Made by a program: the position numbers and the translations under genes
Notes under the pieces: generated by a model
Told to the model about the DNA's origin: nothing
The model's input: only the letters and a program-made list of their open reading frames with translations
Databases searched by the model: none
In this document: piece by piece, positions 1 through 7,792 of the stretch
Layout of the letters: each line of letters begins with the position of its first letter
Numbering within the stretch: position 1 is the stretch's first letter
DNA from: Bacteroidales bacterium
GTDB taxonomy: Bacteria; Bacteroidota; Bacteroidia; Bacteroidales; UBA7960
DNA length: 41,034 bases
Reading direction: 5' to 3'
NCBI GenBank assembly: GCA_007129355.1
Contig: SKVR01000020.1
Span: forward strand, 1 to 41,034

Positions 1-2
1 AT

Positions 3-719
3 TATGGCTATGTAGGCTGGATACCCATGAAAACATTTCCCGACGAGGCCGTTCAGGTTACTGCCAATGCACGTATGTGGAGTTTTAACTTCCGTTACGA
101 AAATGGCAGGGTGAGTGATAAACTTTACGTGCCTGTTGATACTGCTGTTATTGTTAACCTGAATGCATTAGACGTATTACATTCATTTTACATTCCGGCC
201 TTCCGGATAAAAGAAGACATGGTACCCGGACTTACCAACAATCGTACATGGTTTGAAGCAACTAAAACCGGGACATACACTATCTTTTGCAGCGAATACT
301 GTGGACTGCAGCATTCTTATATGCTGAGTGAAGTGGTAGTGATGGAGCAGGATGAATTCTGGGCATGGTACGAAGACCCTGATGCCATGGTAGTTGAAGT
401 TCCTGACGACGCAAATCTGGCACTTCTTGGAAGGCAATTATTAGAACGTAACGGATGTATAGCATGTCATTCACTTGATGGATCCACTCTTGTGGGCCCA
501 ACATTTGCCGGTCGATTTGGTGAAACCATAAGTGTTATAACCGGAGGTCAGGAACGTGAAATTGTTTACGATGAGGAATACGTAAAAAGGTCTATTTACG
601 ATCCGGATGCTGACATAACTGTTGGATTTCGCCCCGGGCAAATGCTATCCTATGAAGGAGAGATCACGGAGCAGGAAATTGAACTCATTGTTGAGTTTTT
701 GAAATCTCTTAATGAATAA
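3..719 (+). CDS. coxB: Cytochrome c oxidase subunit II with fused cytochrome c domain (partial, 5' end outside window)
   Basis: This subunit takes electrons through its binuclear CuA centre and passes them to heme a of the terminal oxidase; the attached cytochrome c makes it caa3-type. The frame is open to the left edge, so the N-terminal membrane helices lie outside the window. Counting from the methionine at 27, the CuA ligands are visible as CSEYCGLQHSYM (C88, E90, C92, H96, M99) with the upstream H52 in DVLHSFY. After a short linker a heme c site CIACH occupies residues 144-148, and a GFRPGQM segment near the C-terminus probably supplies the axial methionine. The stop overlaps the ctaB start by 8 bases, so the two are translationally linked. 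The methionine at 27 is not the true start, because the conserved copper-domain sequence continues upstream of it. Confidence 0.95.
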   Translation, partial: YGYVGWIPMKTFPDEAVQVTANARMWSFNFRYENGRVSDKLYVPVDTAVIVNLNALDVLHSFYIPAFRIKEDMVPGLTNNRTWFEATKTGTYTIFCSEYCGLQHSYMLSEVVVMEQDEFWAWYEDPDAMVVEVPDDANLALLGRQLLERNGCIACHSLDGSTLVGPTFAGRFGETISVITGGQEREIVYDEEYVKRSIYDPDADITVGFRPGQMLSYEGEITEQEIELIVEFLKSLNE

Positions 720-1587
720 AGGTTCAGGTAAAAATTTGTGGCTGGGACTTATCCGGCTCACCAAACCCATCATAACCCTGTCAGTGGCATTTTCAGCACT
801 GACAGGTTTTGTTTTGTTCAGCGGGTTCTTTTCCGATAATTGGCTTTCGATGTATCTGGGAGTATTGTTAATTGCAGCCGGTTCTTCAGCCATTAATCAT
901 ATTCAGGAAGCAAAAACTGACTGTTTGATGGAACGTACCCGGAACCGGCCACTACCCTCAGGGCAGGTAAATATCCTGCAAGCCAGCATATGGGCTGCAG
1001 CTTTATCAATAGGTGGAGCAGTTCTGCTCTGGTATCAGACCAACCCACAAGCTACATTATTGGCTGTTTTTACATTGTTCTGGTATAATATAGTTTATAC
1101 TCCCCTTAAAAAAGTTTCCCCCTGGGCCATCATCCCTGGTGCGGTGGTGGGAGCAATTCCACCTGTAATTGGATGGTCTGCTGCAGGAGGAGCATTAACA
1201 CATCCCGATATTATTTTTATTGCATTTTTCTTCTTTATCGGTCAGATTCCACATTTTTGGCTGATTCTGCTCAGATATGGGAAAGATTATGAAGAAGCGG
1301 GTTTCCCCTCCATTAGCAGAACTTTCAGCCCTGATCAGATATCAAGGCTTACTTTTACCTGGACTGCCGCAACGGCAATGACAGCTATTTTACTCAGTAT
1401 TTTTGGAATTATCAATACAGATATTGTTTCTGCAATTGTAATTATCTTATCATGTGCTTTGATCGTTTCATTTTATAAATGGCCAGGAATTAAAAAGCCC
1501 GCTCAGGTTAATCGGGCATTTTACATCATGAATTTATATTTCCTGCTCATGATGATACTATTAATTATTGATGCTATTTTGAAATAG
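712..1587 (+). CDS. ctaB: Protoheme IX farnesyltransferase (heme O synthase)
   Basis: This UbiA-family membrane prenyltransferase adds farnesyl to heme b, making heme O for the oxidase encoded just upstream. It is 291 residues, normal for the family, with about eight to nine hydrophobic segments. The first prenyl-diphosphate motif reads NHIQEAKTD followed by MERTRNRPLP. The second aspartate position of the classical NxxxDxxxD is glutamate, which I recall as common in Bacteroidota homologues. The later loop GQIPHFWLILLRYGKDYEEAGFPS region matches CyoE/CtaB enzymes. It starts inside the end of the oxidase subunit II gene (8-base overlap), which supports cotranscription with the cox cluster. Confidence 0.95.
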   Translation: MNKGSGKNLWLGLIRLTKPIITLSVAFSALTGFVLFSGFFSDNWLSMYLGVLLIAAGSSAINHIQEAKTDCLMERTRNRPLPSGQVNILQASIWAAALSIGGAVLLWYQTNPQATLLAVFTLFWYNIVYTPLKKVSPWAIIPGAVVGAIPPVIGWSAAGGALTHPDIIFIAFFFFIGQIPHFWLILLRYGKDYEEAGFPSISRTFSPDQISRLTFTWTAATAMTAILLSIFGIINTDIVSAIVIILSCALIVSFYKWPGIKKPAQVNRAFYIMNLYFLLMMILLIIDAILK

Positions 1588-1668
1588 CAAATTACTGAGA
1601 TCTAATTTTTTCGTCTTAAAAAATAATTCGAAAGCCTTGCCTTCTGGTACAAATTCAAAAAACTTTGT

Positions 1669-1676
1669 TATTTTTG
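1669..1676 (+). promoter_or_regulatory. Putative Bacteroidota -7 box upstream of the heavy-metal-domain gene
   Basis: The sequence TATTTTTG fits the Bacteroidota -7 consensus TAnnTTTG and lies 28 bases before the ATG at 1705. No convincing -33 TTTG is present at the usual spacing. It suggests the downstream gene has its own promoter in addition to any read-through from ctaB. Confidence 0.45.
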
Positions 1677-1704
1677 ATATGAACTAACCCCAAAACCAAT
1701 TATC

Positions 1705-2280
1705 ATGATTTTCTTCGCATTCAGCTTTCTGGCTTCCTTGTTTGGCGGACTTTCTGCCCAAAAATCATTGGACTATAGTTTTCAGCTAAACCTTTCAATG
1801 GATAGCTTCTTTTCAAGAATCATAGCCTTCTGGCCTTTTATAATTGCATTGGTTTTACTTTTACTGGTCATTCTATGGTATCAGAACATTAAGAACATGC
1901 AGCGTAGCAAAAAACGTGGTGTCAGTCGCCCTCGCCAAGGGACACAGTCGCTGGTATTTCTTGGTATTGTAACAGTATTTGTAGTGGTATTGCTAGCAGC
2001 TCCCTATTACCTGGAAAGTATGGATGATAACGATAAAGTCACAATTGAGCAAATAGACCCTGAACAACGCGTAGAACTGGTGCTTACAGTGCATGGTATG
2101 ACCTGCGGAGGATGTGAAGCTCTTATACAAAGAAAAGTGAGTGAACTTGATGGAATTGAAACCGTCACTGCATCTAATCTGCAACAGGAAGTATTTGTGG
2201 TTTACGATAAAGACAAACTTAGTGAATCGGTAATTGCTGAGACCATAGAGAAAGTAGGATATACGGTTGTATATGAATAA
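1705..2280 (+). CDS. Membrane-anchored heavy-metal-associated (HMA) domain protein, MerTP-like but lacking the membrane cysteines
   Basis: A 191-residue protein with a hydrophobic N-terminus (residues 1-18), two membrane helices (about 40-59 and 82-102) and a C-terminal HMA domain (about 123-191) with the metal site GMTCGGC (C134, C137). From memory, the stretches LWYQ...FLGIVTVF...APYY resemble the MerTP fusion of Bacteroidota, in which a MerT-like membrane part is joined to MerP. Here the vicinal cysteine pair expected near residue 13 reads SLFGG, and the second pair in the cytoplasmic loop is absent. Mercuric ion transport is therefore unlikely. Its place after coxB-ctaB makes a copper-handling role for the oxidase possible; that is inference. 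Confidence 0.7.
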   Translation: MIFFAFSFLASLFGGLSAQKSLDYSFQLNLSMDSFFSRIIAFWPFIIALVLLLLVILWYQNIKNMQRSKKRGVSRPRQGTQSLVFLGIVTVFVVVLLAAPYYLESMDDNDKVTIEQIDPEQRVELVLTVHGMTCGGCEALIQRKVSELDGIETVTASNLQQEVFVVYDKDKLSESVIAETIEKVGYTVVYE

Positions 2281-2423
2281 CAGGTTTTTATCTGTAAATA
2301 ATAATCAGAAAAAGTTCAGAGAGCCATACAATTTTACTTCTCCCGATTAGTTAATTTTTCTAATTGCCATTCATTTTTTGGGTTATCAGTTATATTACGG
2401 ATATTTATTAGGCAAAGAATGTG

Positions 2424-2431
2424 TATTTTTG
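2424..2431 (+). promoter_or_regulatory. Putative -7 box upstream of the HlyD/VTC/DUF4956 operon
   Basis: TATTTTTG followed by C matches the Bacteroidota -7 box TAnnTTTG and sits 54 bases before the ATG at 2485. The -33 element is not clear. It is the only good promoter-like site in the 204-base gap 2281-2484, which holds no other gene. Confidence 0.5.
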
Positions 2432-2484
2432 CAGCCAATATTAATAAATTGTTAACCCGGCATGACTTTTTAGTATGATTTCGG

Positions 2485-3615
2485 ATGTCAGGGTTTTTAA
2501 TACATCTTAATTGTCTAAATAGCCAACTTGTGAAAATCAAACAAATTGCCGTCTGGTTATTGCCACTTTTACTCTTTTCAATAATATACCTGGCTTATCA
2601 GTACCTTACCTTCAGCTATTCCATATCAGCCCAAGGTATTGTTTACCCTTACCGTGAGTGGACACTTGCCAAAACATCGGACGGGAATCTGATCAATAGT
2701 TTGAGAAATAATTACAGCAACAGCATTACAAATTATACTGTTACAGAATTTCAGCGAGGCGATATGGCTGAATTTAGCATCAGGAATGAAATCTTCAAAA
2801 ATGCTTACATTGAAAAAGATGACACTATTGGTCTAATTAACTCAAGCAGTGAGTTCAGGCGTTTACTTGAACTTGAAGGCGAACTGAATTCTCAGCAAAT
2901 GCTTCTTGCCTTTTATGCAAGCGGCCAAAAACCCGAAGAAGTCCAGGTGGCCTATGATAAAATGATTCTTGCCCGACAACAATATGAAACCCAGGATAGA
3001 ATTAATCAACGTAATAAAATTCTTTTTGAAAGAGGTCATATCCCAGCTGAAGAATACGAAATATCTGAAAATGAATTCCTTGTTAGTTACCAGAACTACC
3101 TCATAGCCAGGAGTCAGCACGAGGCTCTGTTGAGTGGTGCCAAATCAGAACAACTGGATTATATAAGGGCAAACATCAATTCACTTGAGCAAAATATCGC
3201 GCATCTGAAAGGATTAATAGACGCTTTTACCATTACCAGCCCCATAAGCGGAAAGATAATCCGTAAACAGGGAATGAACTCTGAATTCGATGCCATTTTA
3301 AGAGTAGCAGACACAACCCGTTTTGTGGTAATTATACCGGTTGAATTATACAATATTCCCTACATAGAAATGGGGCAAATGATTGAGGTTATTTCACCAA
3401 TGGATGCAAGACCCATTCCTGCTACCGTTTTCAATTTTGATAGCAGTGTGCAGACGCTCAACCAACGACAGCATATTTTTGTAAGTGCCCTGGTAAATGC
3501 GCAGGATGCCACCGGAATATATCCTGACATGCGTGTGGATGCCAGAATTCCTTCAGGACCTATCAATCTGAATGATTACATAAGACGATTTATGAATGAA
3601 ATTTACAATAACTAA
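2485..3615 (+). CDS. HlyD-like membrane fusion/periplasmic adaptor protein
   Basis: A 376-residue single-pass protein: one membrane helix (about 22-40), a lipoyl-like/beta-barrel segment (about 45-110), a long helical hairpin rich in E, Q, R and K (about 115-245), then the return strand TITSPISGKIIRKQGMNSEF and a C-terminal barrel. This is the architecture of HlyD/EmrA adaptors that bridge an inner-membrane exporter to the periplasm. No ABC, MFS or RND transporter lies beside it; the next gene follows after 3 bases and encodes a VTC-type enzyme. A GTG at 2530 is an alternative start giving 361 residues; both lack a Shine-Dalgarno. The family is clear, the transported substrate is not. Confidence 0.8.
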   Translation: MSGFLIHLNCLNSQLVKIKQIAVWLLPLLLFSIIYLAYQYLTFSYSISAQGIVYPYREWTLAKTSDGNLINSLRNNYSNSITNYTVTEFQRGDMAEFSIRNEIFKNAYIEKDDTIGLINSSSEFRRLLELEGELNSQQMLLAFYASGQKPEEVQVAYDKMILARQQYETQDRINQRNKILFERGHIPAEEYEISENEFLVSYQNYLIARSQHEALLSGAKSEQLDYIRANINSLEQNIAHLKGLIDAFTITSPISGKIIRKQGMNSEFDAILRVADTTRFVVIIPVELYNIPYIEMGQMIEVISPMDARPIPATVFNFDSSVQTLNQRQHIFVSALVNAQDATGIYPDMRVDARIPSGPINLNDYIRRFMNEIYNN

Positions 3616-3618
3616 GAA

Positions 3619-4368
3619 ATGCTGAGGTATGAGCGTAAATATCTGGTTCCTTACGAAATTCTTGACCCCCTGAGATCAAGAATCAAACCTTTCGTGCGAC
3701 CCGATATTTATGCCAACGGAAATGGAAATGGGAATGGCTCTTTTTTGCCACAATACACGGTAAGAAGTATATATTTTGATACACATAATATGGAATGCCA
3801 TCAGGAAAAAACCGAGGGTGTTGAGTTAAGGAAAAAATTCAGAATACGCACATATAATGATTATTCTGAGGAAGCAGTAGCGGTTTTTGAAATTAAGAAA
3901 AAAATCGAAAACCGAATTCAGAAACACAGATCCTTTGCTGATTGGGAAGATGTTCCGAAATTAATGGAAACAGCTGATATTCAAAGATACATTCAGGCCG
4001 ATGAGTCTGGCCGAAGCATTGAAGATGCATCCAGATTTTTCTTTCATGTTTTGAAAAGAAATCTTAATCCAACAGTTTTAGTAGTTTATGAAAGAGAAGC
4101 CTATCATGGAGTTTTTGATTCGGGGGTAAGAATAACTTTCGATAAGAACATACGTAGTCTTATTTCCCCTAAATTGGCCGATATGTTTAAAAAACGTGAT
4201 TTAAAACAACTTTTCAGAAATCATTTTATTGTTGAGTTCAAATATTTTACCCCGGAAATGCCCACCTGGGCAAAATCACTGGTTGAAGAATTTAAACTGC
4301 GCCATCAGGCACTTTCAAAATATACCATTGGGTATGATGTTCACACCCAAAACAGCTTAACATATTAA
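3619..4368 (+). CDS. VTC-domain (triphosphate tunnel metalloenzyme fold) polyphosphate polymerase-like protein
   Basis: A 249-residue soluble protein with the motifs of VTC domains: ERKY (residues 5-8), RSIYFD (49-54), RKKFRIR (71-77), EIKKK (91-95), VYERE (156-160), RITFD (171-175), VEFKY (205-209) and SKY (233-235). These basic and acidic residues line the tunnel that in yeast Vtc4 binds ATP and the growing polyphosphate chain. It lacks the SPX and membrane parts of the yeast protein. Residues 33-40 are an Asn-Gly repeat. It lies 3 bases after the HlyD-like gene and 4 bases before the DUF4956 gene. Bacterial VTC-domain genes are often found beside DUF4956, sometimes with CotH; no CotH is seen here. 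Polyphosphate synthesis is probable by family but unproven for the bacterial branch. Confidence 0.85.
   Translation: MLRYERKYLVPYEILDPLRSRIKPFVRPDIYANGNGNGNGSFLPQYTVRSIYFDTHNMECHQEKTEGVELRKKFRIRTYNDYSEEAVAVFEIKKKIENRIQKHRSFADWEDVPKLMETADIQRYIQADESGRSIEDASRFFFHVLKRNLNPTVLVVYEREAYHGVFDSGVRITFDKNIRSLISPKLADMFKKRDLKQLFRNHFIVEFKYFTPEMPTWAKSLVEEFKLRHQALSKYTIGYDVHTQNSLTY
3715..3738 (+). repeat. Hexanucleotide tandem repeat (four copies) in the VTC gene
   Basis: Four imperfect copies of a six-base unit (AACGGA, AATGGA, AATGGG, AATGGC) encode Asn-Gly four times. The repeat keeps frame, so a change in copy number would alter loop length without breaking the protein. Confidence 0.8.
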
Positions 4369-4372
4369 AAAT

Positions 4373-5050
4373 ATGGTTGAAGATTTTCAAAATATATTTG
4401 TTTTTAGCATAACAGCCAAGGATGTTATTGCCAATATAATGGTGGCCATGTGTTGTGGTATTTTTATTGCTCTGCTATATAAATACACTTACAAAGGGCT
4501 GAATTACTCATCTGCTTTTACCGTTTCGTTGATCATGCTTACGATGATAACAGCTGTTGTAATTATGGTAATCGGCAATAATCTTGCCCGTGCATTTGGC
4601 ATGGTTGGTGCCATGTCAATCATCCGTTTCCGCACCGCAGTGAAAGACGCATCGGATATTATGTTTATCTTTTTTGCCCTTTCCATAGGTCTTGCCGCCG
4701 GTGTTAAGCTATACTCCATTGCAATATTCGGCACATTATTTATCGGAATTGTTTACCTGATCGTATCGCAACTGAACTTTGCCCTGCCGCAGAAAAGAGA
4801 GTTTTTGTTACAGATCGTTGCAAGTGCAAATAATTTACCGGAAAATCCTTTTATGGAAACGCTCAATAAATATTGCCGGAAATCGAAACTGGTAAATGTT
4901 AAAACTATGGGAGAGCGCGACAATGAACAGATGGAATTCTCATATTACATCCATCTGAAAAATGAGCAAAAGGGACCCGATTTGATTTCGGATATTAAAG
5001 GAATCCAGTCGGTTATACAAACCAACCTCTTCTTTGATGAAACATCATAA
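4373..5050 (+). CDS. DUF4956 family membrane protein
   Basis: A 225-residue protein with about four membrane helices (roughly 18-36, 47-67, 95-112, 113-133) and a cytoplasmic C-terminal domain (about 138-225). The conserved DUF4956 signature GMVGAMSIIRFRTAVKDASD (about 76-95) places R85, R87 and K91 between helices. It starts 4 bases after the VTC gene. In yeast the VTC polymerase passes its product through a membrane part lined with basic residues; a DUF4956 protein next to a VTC enzyme could play that role. This functional parallel is inference; the family assignment is secure. Confidence 0.85.
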   Translation: MVEDFQNIFVFSITAKDVIANIMVAMCCGIFIALLYKYTYKGLNYSSAFTVSLIMLTMITAVVIMVIGNNLARAFGMVGAMSIIRFRTAVKDASDIMFIFFALSIGLAAGVKLYSIAIFGTLFIGIVYLIVSQLNFALPQKREFLLQIVASANNLPENPFMETLNKYCRKSKLVNVKTMGERDNEQMEFSYYIHLKNEQKGPDLISDIKGIQSVIQTNLFFDETS

Positions 5051-5063
5051 CCCAATTACTGAA

Positions 5064-5084
5064 TGGTAAAAACTATTTTTACCA
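5064..5084. terminator. Hairpin between convergent genes, likely terminator
   Basis: A perfect 9-base-pair stem (TGGTAAAAA with TTTTTACCA) around a 3-base loop sits in the 37-base gap between the DUF4956 gene and the convergent gene ending at 5088. The stem is AT-rich and the following T run on the + strand is weak, so this is only a moderate terminator. Confidence 0.45.
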
Positions 5085-5087
5085 ATT

Positions 5088-5780
5088 TTAAAAATTCCCC
5101 TGAAGTTTTTCCCGAAGCTCATCGTAGGTGATGGGCTGATAGTCGCGGGTCACATAGAAGTTTCTTCCACCCACGAATAATCTTTTCCTTACAGAATTAG
5201 CTTCATAACGAATATTCAGAGGACCGACCCGCATTTCATACTCAAGCATGAGCCCGGAAATTTCATTGTAAGGAGTGTCAAAGTTAAAAGCATTGCCAGG
5301 AATTTCTTTGGTATACCAGATGTCGGACTCATAAACATCGCCATTTTCATCTACTACCTTTGCAATGACGTGATTACAGCTATATCCCAGGATTTCACGC
5401 GTTTGATCAGTATATTCAAATTCAGGCTGAGGCATATTACGTAACGCCGTTTGAATTTCCTGCGCTGAGCGAGTGACCACGTATTTTTCACGCATGATCT
5501 CAAGCATTGTAGATACTTCACCCGTATTACCATCAGAAATTTTCACCTGCGATAAGCCGGCATTTTCGGCACTCAGCTCAGTTCTAACCTGGTCATTTTT
5601 GGTTATAATTAATGCCTTTTCCGGCAATTCCTGTAACTCGGCAAGGTCAATATTACTTCCGGGGTAGGTGATGTTGTATGTAATTCGCCCGCGGAATGGC
5701 CTCTGGGCAGAAACAAATTCTGAAATCAGCAATATAATGGCCAGCAGAACAACTCCCGATAAGAACTTTCGTATATACAT
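5088..5780 (-). CDS. Secreted protein of the DUF4412/GLPGLI-like type
   Basis: A 230-residue protein with a clear signal peptide (hydrophobic residues 7-24, cleavage after VSAQ). The mature part is predicted beta-rich with features seen in Bacteroidota periplasmic DUF4412 or GLPGLI-type proteins: an initial GRITYNITYPG strand, ILGYSCNHVIAKV in the middle, then SDIWYTKEIP and GLMLEYEMRVG. These families resemble LolA/LolB folds and have no firm function. It stands alone, convergent with the DUF4956 gene and about 200 bases from the arginine decarboxylase gene on the same strand. The domain name is a judgement from pattern, not from a search. Confidence 0.6.
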   Translation of the reverse strand: MYIRKFLSGVVLLAIILLISEFVSAQRPFRGRITYNITYPGSNIDLAELQELPEKALIITKNDQVRTELSAENAGLSQVKISDGNTGEVSTMLEIMREKYVVTRSAQEIQTALRNMPQPEFEYTDQTREILGYSCNHVIAKVVDENGDVYESDIWYTKEIPGNAFNFDTPYNEISGLMLEYEMRVGPLNIRYEANSVRKRLFVGGRNFYVTRDYQPITYDELREKLQGNF

Positions 5781-5926
5781 AACAAGGCTTTTTAGTGTTT
5801 AAAAATATTATACGCTTTAACCAGCTTCAGGTTTCATCAGAATATAATTAATTTAACTCATTAGCTTTGTTGACCTCGCTTTTCAGGCTCAGTTGGCCGA
5901 GTGCCTGTCCCGCCTATGCGGGAGAA

Positions 5927-5981
5927 CTTGCATGGTCTTAACATAATATCTTTTTTTTTGAGCGCCTGGTAATCATGCAAG
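5927..5981. repeat. Interrupted inverted repeat and small hairpin between two minus-strand genes
   Basis: CTTGCATG at 5927-5934 and CATGCAAG at 5974-5981 are exact inverted copies flanking a nine-T run (5951-5959). Just upstream, TCCCGC/GCGGGA (5908-5913 and 5918-5923) forms a second short hairpin. They lie right after the arginine decarboxylase stop and might help end its transcript, but neither is a standard terminator on the minus strand. Confidence 0.35.
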
Positions 5982-5983
5982 AT

Positions 5984-7381
5984 TCAATAGCCCAAAGTTT
6001 TAAGCATTGATTTAAAGCTCTGTTCCTTGGCAAAAAGTTTAGTTGAGAACTCCCCTTCTTCATTGCGGTCTATGATCACCAGTTTGGGTGCAGGAATCAA
6101 ACAATGCTGCAGGCCTCCGAATCCACCAAGGCTTTCCTGGTAAGCACCTGTATGGAACATACCGATATACTGCTGAGCTCCTTCCGAAATTTTAGGCAAG
6201 AAAACAGCATTGGCATGTGATTCAGCATTGTAATAATCCTGACTATCACAGGTTAGTCCACCAAGGTTTACACGCTGGTATTCAGAATCCCAGTTGTTGA
6301 TGGCAAGTAAAATAAATCTTTGCTTCATGGCCCATATATCGGGCAGTGTGGTCATAAAACTACTATCGATCATATTCCATAACTCACGGTCATTCTGCTG
6401 TTTTTGGTCAAGGATAGAATAAAGAACGGCTCCACTTTCACCTACAGTAAAACCTCCAAATTCGGTAAAGATATCGGGCTCAGGCACTTTATTCTGCTTA
6501 CAAATACTTTTAATCTGGGCAATAATCTCTTCGGTCATATATTCATAATCGTACTCAAATCCCAGGGAGTTTTTAACCGGAAAACCACCTCCAATATTTA
6601 AAGAGTCCAGTTCAGGGCATATTTTCTTGAGATCGCAATAAACATTCACACATTTATGAAGCTCGTTCCAATAATAAGCTGTGTCTCTGATTCCTGTATT
6701 GATAAAGAAATGAAGCATCTTGAGCTCAAACCTGGGATTTTTTTTAATCTTTTCGAGATAGAAAGGAACCACATCATTGTACCTGATACCCAGTCTTGAT
6801 GTGTAGAACTCAAACATGGGTTCTTCCTCCGAAGCTATCCTGATGCCTAGTTTACATTTTTTATTTTTGTCTATCAATTGTTCGTAAGCATCAATTTCGC
6901 GTTTGTTGTCAACAACCGGAATAGTATTTTCAAATCCCTGGTTAATAAGATCAGATATCTTCTGGGTGTAAAGAGGTCTTTTGAAACCATTGCAAACAAT
7001 ATACTTGTCCTTATCAATCAAGCCGGTATTAAAAAGTTCTTCAATTATGTATATATCAAAACCCGACGAAGTTTCCAGGTGTATGTCATTCTTGAGAGCC
7101 TCTTCCAGAACAAATGAAAAATGTGAACTTTTGGTACAATAACAGTAATGATAGTCACCATCGTAATCAACCTTCGCCATTGCTACATGAAAAAGCCTTT
7201 TGGCTTTTTGTATCTGCTGACTTATTTTTGGCAGGTAGCTGATTTTAAGCGGTGTACCATACTGTTTTATGATATCCATAAGACAGATATCATGAAAATA
7301 GAGTTCATTATCAATTACCTTGAATTCTTCCTGCGGGAACTCGAAGGTTTGTTCTATCAGGTCCAGATATTTATTCTTCAC
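5984..7381 (-). CDS. speA: Biosynthetic arginine decarboxylase (short Bacteroidota type)
   Basis: This PLP enzyme turns arginine into agmatine, the first step of polyamine synthesis. It is a fold-type III (alanine racemase-like) decarboxylase of 465 residues, about 170 shorter than E. coli SpeA, and matches the short form I know from Flavobacteriia and relatives. The PLP lysine lies in HYCYCTKSSHF, the glycine-rich phosphate-binding loop is NIGGGFP, and the active-site cysteine from the partner subunit is in GLTCDSQDYY. I chose the GTG at 7381 because homologues start at about MNTKYIDLIEQ; a TTG at 7393 would add four residues and is preceded directly by an in-frame stop. Confidence 0.9.
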   Translation of the reverse strand: MKNKYLDLIEQTFEFPQEEFKVIDNELYFHDICLMDIIKQYGTPLKISYLPKISQQIQKAKRLFHVAMAKVDYDGDYHYCYCTKSSHFSFVLEEALKNDIHLETSSGFDIYIIEELFNTGLIDKDKYIVCNGFKRPLYTQKISDLINQGFENTIPVVDNKREIDAYEQLIDKNKKCKLGIRIASEEEPMFEFYTSRLGIRYNDVVPFYLEKIKKNPRFELKMLHFFINTGIRDTAYYWNELHKCVNVYCDLKKICPELDSLNIGGGFPVKNSLGFEYDYEYMTEEIIAQIKSICKQNKVPEPDIFTEFGGFTVGESGAVLYSILDQKQQNDRELWNMIDSSFMTTLPDIWAMKQRFILLAINNWDSEYQRVNLGGLTCDSQDYYNAESHANAVFLPKISEGAQQYIGMFHTGAYQESLGGFGGLQHCLIPAPKLVIIDRNEEGEFSTKLFAKEQSFKSMLKTLGY

Positions 7382-7475
7382 AATATCAATCAATTAATGT
7401 CAAACAAAAAATACATCCATCTTCTCAGGATATTTTCGCCTGCAGGTAAAAAGGATGCATCCATTTTTCAATTAG

Positions 7476-7483
7476 CAAAGTTA
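7476..7483 (-). promoter_or_regulatory. Putative -7 box for arginine decarboxylase
   Basis: On the minus strand this reads TAACTTTG followed by C, a good TAnnTTTG box. Transcription from it would give a leader of roughly 85 bases before the GTG at 7381. The -33 element is weak. Confidence 0.45.
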
Positions 7484-7700
7484 ATTTTTTTGCCCAAAGT
7501 AACTAAGTCAGATCAGTAAATTTTTCACAACCCAAATGATTTACATCCGAGAAAAAACTCTGAACTAAAACCTTACAAACCTTTATTTATCAATATAATG
7601 CAGATTAAACAGGCAGGAATCAGGCCCAAATAACTCTTACAGAAAGATTTATTTAACCTCAAAATAACTCACTTACTTAGGGTCAGTTTCGAAAAACATG

Positions 7701-7724
7701 GTTTTATTGTGCAAGAAATAAAAC
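7701..7724 (-). terminator. Possible terminator after lepB
   Basis: GTTTTATT and AATAAAAC form a perfect 8-base-pair stem with an 8-base loop, about 70 bases beyond the lepB stop. On the minus strand a five-T run follows four bases later. The stem is AT-rich, so the call is weak. Confidence 0.3.
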
Positions 7725-7792
7725 ACTCATTTAAAAAACCGGTCAGAATGAAAAATATGGTCCTGCCCGGCTCTATCCTCTTTTCAGAGTTT

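Larger units (their letters stand above)
7382..7792. other. Intergenic region between arginine decarboxylase and signal peptidase genes
   Basis: About 410 bases with no supportable gene. It contains a likely promoter for the decarboxylase (-7 box at 7476-7483, minus strand) and an AT-rich hairpin (7701-7724) that may end the par-dap-lep operon. The short open frames here lack family resemblance. I see no RNA gene or repeat. Confidence 0.6.

Noticed and set aside
27-29. ATG at 27 as true start of oxidase subunit II
   Set aside because: Conserved subunit II sequence (YGYVGWIP) continues upstream in the same frame to the window edge.
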